64,000 nt of DNA from Pseudomonas sp. BMS12 (GTDB lineage Bacteria > Pseudomonadota > Gammaproteobacteria > Pseudomonadales > Pseudomonadaceae): contig NZ_LSOF01000005.1 of assembly GCF_001592875.1 (NCBI RefSeq), positions 187,912-251,911 on the forward strand, given 5' to 3'. Below the pieces are notes generated by a model. That model was not told the DNA's origin and did not search any database. It worked only from the letters and a program-made list of their open reading frames with translations. Positions 59,345-64,000 of the stretch are shown piece by piece (the first letter of the stretch is position 1; the number at the start of each line of letters is the position of its first letter). The translations under genes were made by a program, and so were the position numbers.

Positions 59345-60848
59345 ATACCACCCGGCCTGGATGCTGCTGGCCGCAGCCGCCCTTGGCGGCTGCGTGCGCC
59401 TGGGACCGGACTTCCAATCGCCGCGCCAGGACTGGATCGAGCACTGGCAGAGCACGGCGCTGAACGACGCCAGTGCCCGGCAGCAGGCCGACAATCGCCA
59501 GTGGTGGACGTTGTTCGACGACCCGGTGCTCAACCACCTGATCGAGCTGGCCGATGCCGGCAACCCCAGCCTGCGCATCGCCGCCCTGCGCATTCTCGAA
59601 GCCCGTGCCCAGCTCGGCATCGCCCGCAGCGGGCGCTACCCGCAGGTGCAACAGGCCAGCGCCGACGCGCTGTACCTGGATCGCAACCAGTACGGCGGCG
59701 ACAACCCGCAGGATCTCAGCACCTGGCAGTACGGCGCCGGCTTCGACATCGGCTGGGAGCTGGACTTCTGGGGCCGTTATGCCCGCGCCATCGAATCCGC
59801 CGACGCCGTCTACTTCGCCGCCCACGCCAACTACCAGGATGCTCTGGTGCTGCTGCGCGCCCAGGTCGCGCAGAGCTACTTCAGCCTACGCACGGCCGAG
59901 GCGCGCCTGCGTATTGCCCGTGACAACGCCAAGCGGCAGCGGCGCAGCCTGCAGATCACCGAACGGCTGTTCAAGAGCGGCAACAGCGCCGAGCTCGACC
60001 TGCAACAGGCCAAGACGCAGTACCTGGGCACGCTCAGCAGCATTCCCGAGTTCGAAACCCAGGTCGCGCAGACCCGCAATGCCATTGCCGTACTACTCGG
60101 CCTGCCGCCTGGCGCCCTGACCGAACTGAAGGCGCAGACCGGCCTGATCCCGCTGGTCGACCAGGCGCTGATCGACGACGTACCGGCCACCCTGCTGCTG
60201 CGCCGCCCCGACGTGCGCGCCGCCGAGCTGCAGGTCGCCGCCCAGTCCGCGCTGATCGGCGTGGCGGAAACCGACCTCTACCCCTCGATCAGCCTGCTCG
60301 GCAGCATCGGCTGGTCGGCCAGCAGCCAGGACGGCAGCTCGGACACTCTCAGCATGGGCGGAGGCCCGAGCCTGACATGGAACCTGTTCGACCACGGCCG
60401 CCTGCGCAACAACGTGCGCGTGCAGGACGCCCGCCTGCAACAGTTGATCGAGGCCTACCGCGACCGCGTGCACCAGGCCGCCCGCGAGGCCGACGATGCC
60501 GCCACCGGCCTGCTCAATGCCCTCGAACGCGAACGCATCCTGCGCGAAGCCGCCTACTCGGCGGAACGCTCACTGACCCTGGCCAGCGCCCAGTACCGCG
60601 AAGGCTATTCCGACTTCCAGCGCGTGCTGGACGCCCAGCGCGCCCTGTTCGCCCAGCAGGACGGCTATCTGGTAGCGCGCAGCGCAGCCGTCAGCAGCCT
60701 GATCGACCTCTACCGAGCCCTGGGCGGCGGCTGGAACAGTGCCCGCCCACTGCTCGACCCGGATACCCGCGAGCAGATGCGCAAGCGCACCGACTGGGGC
60801 GAGCTGCTCGACGACACTGACCAAGCGGAGACACCCGTCAATGAATGA
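59334..60848 (+). CDS. Outer-membrane efflux lipoprotein (NodT/OprM family)
   Basis: A 504-residue outer-membrane factor with lipoprotein signal (LLAAAALGGC). Two OEP repeats show long helices (SALIGVAETDLYP and SLLGSIGWSA motifs, QYREGYSDFQRVLDAQRALF near the end). It forms the outer-membrane channel of an efflux pump. ATG 59334 gives the lipoprotein start; 59313 would add seven residues. It overlaps the preceding gene by 11 bp and the following by 8 bp. Confidence 0.92.
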   Translation: MRPEYHPAWMLLAAAALGGCVRLGPDFQSPRQDWIEHWQSTALNDASARQQADNRQWWTLFDDPVLNHLIELADAGNPSLRIAALRILEARAQLGIARSGRYPQVQQASADALYLDRNQYGGDNPQDLSTWQYGAGFDIGWELDFWGRYARAIESADAVYFAAHANYQDALVLLRAQVAQSYFSLRTAEARLRIARDNAKRQRRSLQITERLFKSGNSAELDLQQAKTQYLGTLSSIPEFETQVAQTRNAIAVLLGLPPGALTELKAQTGLIPLVDQALIDDVPATLLLRRPDVRAAELQVAAQSALIGVAETDLYPSISLLGSIGWSASSQDGSSDTLSMGGGPSLTWNLFDHGRLRNNVRVQDARLQQLIEAYRDRVHQAAREADDAATGLLNALERERILREAAYSAERSLTLASAQYREGYSDFQRVLDAQRALFAQQDGYLVARSAAVSSLIDLYRALGGGWNSARPLLDPDTREQMRKRTDWGELLDDTDQAETPVNE

Positions 60849-61932
60849 CCAGGCCGAACAGTCCGACCCCAGCCGCCTGGGCGTGCGCATCGTGCTCGTG
60901 CTGATCGTCCTTAGCCTGCTCTGGTACCTGCTGGCCGACCGCTTCACCCCCTACACCCAGCAGGCGCGGGTGCAGGCCTATGTGGTGGCGGTGGCGCCGG
61001 AAGTGGCCGGCCGGGTAACCCAGGTACGGGTCGGCAACAACCAGATGGTCGAAGCTGGCCAGGTGCTGTTCGAGCTGGACCAGGAGCCCTACGAGATCGC
61101 CGTGGCCAAGGCCCGCGCCGAGCTGGAGAACATGCGCGGCCAGGTCGGCGCCAGTAGCGCCGCCATCGATTCGGCGCTGGCCAACCTGCGTGCCGCCCGA
61201 GCCGGCGAACTCAAGGCGCGGCAGGACCGCGATCGCCTAGAACGCCTGTATCGCGAAGACCCCGGCACCATTTCCCTGCGCCGTCTGGAGGTCTCGCGCG
61301 CCAGCCTGACCCAGGCCAGCGCCCAGGTCGCCGCCGCCGAGGCTCAGGTCGAGCAGGCGCGCGAGACCGAGGGCGGCAGCGGGGAAGACAACGCGCGCCT
61401 GCGCAGTGCTGCTGCGGCCCTGGAGAAAGCCGAGCTGGACCTGACCAAGACCCAGGTACGCGCCGCCTCCGCCGGCCTGGTCACCGACCTGCGCATCGAG
61501 GCCGGCCAGTTCGCCGGTGCCGGCAGCCCGCAACTGACGCTGATAGCCCTCAGCGACCTGTGGATCAACGCCGAGATGACCGAGAACAACCTCGGTCACC
61601 TGCAACCCGGCACGCCGGTATCCATCGTCCTCGACGCGCGCCCCGGCCACGTCTACCGCGGTAAGGTACGCAGCATCGGCTACGGTATCAGCGTCGGCCA
61701 GGGCACGCCGCCCGGCAGCCTGCCGACGGTGGAGAACAGTCGTGACTGGCTGCGCGCCGCCCAGCGCTTCCCAGTAGTGGTGGAGTTCGAGCCCGGCGAA
61801 CTGGAGAACTATCAGGGCCTGCGCGTCGGCGGCCAGGCCGAGGTCATGGCCTTCCCCACCGAAGGCAACCCGCTCAACCTGCTCGGCCGCGCCTTCCTGC
61901 GCGTGATGAGCTGGCTATCGTTCGCCTACTGA
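60841..61932 (+). CDS. HlyD-type membrane fusion protein
   Basis: A 363-residue periplasmic adaptor with one N-terminal helix (about 16-35), a lipoyl half-motif (VVAVAPEVAGRVTQVRVGNNQMV), a coiled coil (about 90-200), the second lipoyl half (AASAGLVTDLRIEAGQF) and a beta-barrel domain. It links the outer-membrane factor to an inner-membrane protein. It overlaps the upstream gene by 8 bp and lies 2 bp before the DUF2955 gene. Confidence 0.94.
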   Translation: MNDQAEQSDPSRLGVRIVLVLIVLSLLWYLLADRFTPYTQQARVQAYVVAVAPEVAGRVTQVRVGNNQMVEAGQVLFELDQEPYEIAVAKARAELENMRGQVGASSAAIDSALANLRAARAGELKARQDRDRLERLYREDPGTISLRRLEVSRASLTQASAQVAAAEAQVEQARETEGGSGEDNARLRSAAAALEKAELDLTKTQVRAASAGLVTDLRIEAGQFAGAGSPQLTLIALSDLWINAEMTENNLGHLQPGTPVSIVLDARPGHVYRGKVRSIGYGISVGQGTPPGSLPTVENSRDWLRAAQRFPVVVEFEPGELENYQGLRVGGQAEVMAFPTEGNPLNLLGRAFLRVMSWLSFAY

Positions 61933-61934
61933 GC

Positions 61935-62972
61935 ATGAGCACGCCTATCGACCCTCGCCCCCGCCGCGCCCTGCGCCTGGCCTTCGGCGTGGCCTGCGGC
62001 ACGGCCCTGGGCTTCGGCCTGGCCCTGCCGATTCCCTTTCTCACGCCCATGTTGGTGCTGTTTGTCCTGGTGCTGCGCAACCAGCCACTCAGCCTCAAGG
62101 CCGGCCTGGCCCTGGCCCTGGTCGTGGCGCTGACCACCGGCAGCGGTCTGTTGCTGAGCCCGCTGTTGAATCATCAAGCCTTCGCCGGCGTCCTGCTGGT
62201 CGCCCTCGGCCTGTTCTTCTGCTTCCGCTATGGGCTACGCGGCGGCAACGCCCTGCTGAGCAATCTGATGGTGGTCGGCCTGACCATGATCACCGCGGCC
62301 GGCACGACCTCCATGGCACTGGGACAGTTGGTAATCGAAGGACTGATCAAGGCCGTGTTCATGACCACCCTGTGCGTGGCCGTCAGCCACTGGCTGTTCC
62401 CCGAACCGGCCGGCCTGCCGCCGGCCAAGCCAGCCGCACCCTCGCCCCTGGCACAGGCCAACTGGATAGCCCTGCGCGCCATGCTGGTCGTGCTGCCGGC
62501 CTGGCTGCTGGCGCTGATCAACCCGGCCAGCTACATGCCGCTGGTGATGAAATCCGCCAGCCTGGGGCAGCAGGTCTGCGGCGTCAGCGCACGCAATGCC
62601 GGGCGCGAACTGCTCGGTTCGACCCTGCTTGGTGGCGCCCTGGCCATCGCTTTCTGGGGCATCCTCAGCATTTGCCCACAGCTATGGCTGTTCTTCCTGC
62701 TGATGGTGCTGTTCGCGCTGCTGCTGGCGCGACGGCTCTACCTGTTGGCGCCCAACAAGCTGAGCCCAGGCTTCTGGCTCAATACCTGCGCCACCCTGAT
62801 CATCCTGCTCGGCCAGTCGGTGCAGGACAGCGCCGCCGGCAAGGATGTCTACAGTGCCTTCGCCGTCCGCATGGGCCTGTTCCTGCTTGTCACCCTCTAT
62901 GCCTGCGCGGCGGTGTACCTGCTCGACCGGCGTGTGTCCCCCTCCGCACAAGGAACTCCAGCATGCTCCTGA
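61935..62972 (+). CDS. DUF2955/FUSC-like inner-membrane protein
   Basis: A 345-residue protein with about ten membrane helices in two halves, joined by a Pro/Ala-rich linker (PEPAGLPPAKPAAPSP). It matches DUF2955, related to the FUSC/aromatic-acid exporter group. In place of an RND or MFS pump, it is the probable inner-membrane component of this efflux complex. The substrate is unknown. It overlaps the next gene by 10 bp. Confidence 0.85.
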   Translation: MSTPIDPRPRRALRLAFGVACGTALGFGLALPIPFLTPMLVLFVLVLRNQPLSLKAGLALALVVALTTGSGLLLSPLLNHQAFAGVLLVALGLFFCFRYGLRGGNALLSNLMVVGLTMITAAGTTSMALGQLVIEGLIKAVFMTTLCVAVSHWLFPEPAGLPPAKPAAPSPLAQANWIALRAMLVVLPAWLLALINPASYMPLVMKSASLGQQVCGVSARNAGRELLGSTLLGGALAIAFWGILSICPQLWLFFLLMVLFALLLARRLYLLAPNKLSPGFWLNTCATLIILLGQSVQDSAAGKDVYSAFAVRMGLFLLVTLYACAAVYLLDRRVSPSAQGTPACS

Positions 62973-63409
62973 ACCTGATCATCGGCCTGCCCATAGCCAT
63001 CCTGTGCCTGCTGCTGCAGGCTGTGCTCATAGCGCTCTGTCTACGTCGCTATGTCGACTACCGGCAGAATCTGACGCAGCCAACCCCTGGCAGCACCATC
63101 CTGATCCTGAGCCTGGTGATGCTGCTCATGCTGTTCGGCAACTTCCTGCAGATGGCCGTGTGGGCCTTGCTGTTCGTGACGCTCGGCGAATTCGAGACCT
63201 TTGCCCAGGCGCTGTACTTCTCCGGCGTGACCTTTGCCACCCTGGGTTATGGCGACCTGGTGCTATCTGCGCCGCGGCAACTGCTCAGCGCCGTGGAGGC
63301 CGCCAATGGCATCCTCATGTTCGGCCTCTCCACCGCGGCGATGACGGCCGCACTCGGTGACGTGCTCAAGCAATATGCCCAGCAGCTGCGGGCCACATCC
63401 CCGAATTGA
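62963..63409 (+). CDS. Small potassium-channel-like protein
   Basis: A 148-residue membrane protein: two helices (about 3-28 and 44-75), a pore loop with a filter-like TLGYGD in FSGVTFATLGYGDLV (K+ channels typically have TVGYGD), then a third helix (about 107-130). There is no RCK or other ligand domain. AAGGAA precedes the ATG. Its start overlaps the DUF2955 gene by 10 bp, so it is the last gene of the efflux operon. Ion selectivity is inferred. Confidence 0.85.
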   Translation: MLLNLIIGLPIAILCLLLQAVLIALCLRRYVDYRQNLTQPTPGSTILILSLVMLLMLFGNFLQMAVWALLFVTLGEFETFAQALYFSGVTFATLGYGDLVLSAPRQLLSAVEAANGILMFGLSTAAMTAALGDVLKQYAQQLRATSPN

Positions 63410-63453
63410 ACTAAAGCGCAACGCATCCGGCAGTTTCATGCGGGGGTAAAACG

Positions 63454-63481
63454 AAAAAACCGAGCATCAGCTCGGTTTTTT
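63454..63481. terminator. Bidirectional terminator between the channel gene and dcd
   Basis: AAAAAACCGAGC (63454-63465) and GCTCGGTTTTTT (63470-63481) form a stem with an ATCA loop; the A- and T-runs make it usable on both strands. Confidence 0.92.
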
Positions 63482-63497
63482 CAGTGCTCAGCGGCAA

Positions 63498-64000
63498 TCA
63501 GGTCTTCGGCAGGGTTACACCGGTCTGACCCTGGTACTTGCCGCCACGGTCCGCGTAGGAGGTTTCGCAGGCCTCATCCGACTGCAGGAACAGCATCTGC
63601 GCCACGCCCTCGTTGGCGTAGATCTTTGCCGGCAGGGTGGTGGTGTTGGAAAACTCCAGGGTCACGTGGCCTTCCCACTCCGGCTCCAGCGGCGTGACGT
63701 TGACGATGATGCCGCAGCGCGCGTAAGTGCTCTTGCCGAGGCAGATGGTCAGCACATCACGCGGGATGCGGAAATACTCGACGGTACGGGCCAGGGCGAA
63801 GGAGTTCGGCGGAATGATGCACACCGGGCCTTTGACGTCGACAAAGCTCTTCTCATCGAAGTTCTTCGGATCGACGGTGGCCGAATGGATGTTGGTGAAC
63901 ACCTTGAATTCGTCGGCGCAGCGCACGTCGTAGCCGTAGCTGGAAACCCCGTAGGAAATCAGGCGCTCGGCGCCTTCGGTGCGCACCTGGCGCTCGACGA
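63498..64000 (-). CDS. dcd: dCTP deaminase, C-terminal part
   Basis: The last 166 residues of dCTP deaminase, which converts dCTP to dUTP for thymidylate synthesis; the N-terminus (about 20 residues of the normal 188) is beyond base 64000. Visible motifs are [48 protein letters not shown] with the nucleotide-binding Ser and Arg, and [13 protein letters not shown]. The strong similarity to the Pseudomonas form supports the genus assignment. Confidence 0.97.
   Translation of the reverse strand, partial: VERQVRTEGAERLISYGVSSYGYDVRCADEFKVFTNIHSATVDPKNFDEKSFVDVKGPVCIIPPNSFALARTVEYFRIPRDVLTICLGKSTYARCGIIVNVTPLEPEWEGHVTLEFSNTTTLPAKIYANEGVAQMLFLQSDEACETSYADRGGKYQGQTGVTLPKT

Noticed and set aside
62372..63409. 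A long plus-strand frame reported across DUF2955 and the channel gene
   Set aside because: Only its end is the true channel frame; the upstream part overlaps DUF2955 off-frame and has no membrane or domain pattern. The real start is ATG 62963.

Overview
The window is GC-rich chromosomal DNA of a gammaproteobacterium, almost certainly a Pseudomonas (my inference is the mendocina/oleovorans/alcaligenes side of the genus). The evidence is the housekeeping content and order: cysS-glnS abutting, divergent ppiB-lpxH, nrtR beside pncA-pncB-nadE, putP, an OprD-type porin, a dcd protein very close to the Pseudomonas form, many c-di-GMP enzymes and dense short-gap operons. I see no rRNA, tRNA, CRISPR array, insertion sequence or prophage.

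Layout. 1-4.5 kb: the 5' end of an ABC importer operon (two ATPases, then a permease cut by the window edge) resembling the GlpSTPQ glycerol/polyol importer. It is divergent from an AcoR-type sigma-54 activator, and the shared promoter region is rich in repeats. 4.5-8.6 kb: a GGDEF-EAL protein, an FKBP isomerase and an EAL protein. 8.6-14 kb: an EamA exporter with a divergent Lrp/AsnC regulator, an unusual amidase and a UvrD-like helicase. 14-18.5 kb: core genes cysS, glnS, ppiB, lpxH. 18.6-25.2 kb: a periplasmic binding protein translationally coupled to an HD-GYP phosphodiesterase, a lipoprotein hydrolase and a Band-7 protein.

25.3-31.1 kb: a five-gene operon (isochorismatase-like hydrolase, Ohr, exported esterase, membrane-bound ABM-domain protein, Tat-exported amidohydrolase) followed by a GlxA-type regulator. 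31.3-38.2 kb: accessory genes: a short AraC regulator, an MFS exporter with YcaC-like hydrolase, DoxX-OprD, and a YbfB-type MFS carrier with divergent LysR. 38.3-46.8 kb: a regulatory island with a LysR protein, a response regulator carrying two different DNA-binding domains, a single-domain receiver, an 1800-residue degenerate-kinase/ATPase/histidine-kinase protein and a second short AraC regulator.

46.8-49.5 kb: an rRNA-type methyltransferase and putP. 49.9-54.2 kb: a tightly coupled four-gene operon encoding a cupredoxin-like exported protein, a GGDEF-EAL receptor with a dead GGDEF, a DUF3034 outer-membrane protein and a lipoprotein globin. 54.3-57.9 kb: the NrtR-controlled NAD salvage genes. 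58.2-63.4 kb: an overlapping operon with an AI-2E family transporter, an outer-membrane factor, a membrane fusion protein, a DUF2955 membrane protein and a small potassium-channel-like protein. The window ends inside dcd.

The best candidates for undescribed biology are the histidine-kinase/dual-HTH regulator island (38.3-46.8 kb) and the cupredoxin/globin/c-di-GMP envelope operon (49.9-54.2 kb). The asymmetric ATPase pair of the first operon and the binding protein/HD-GYP pair come next.
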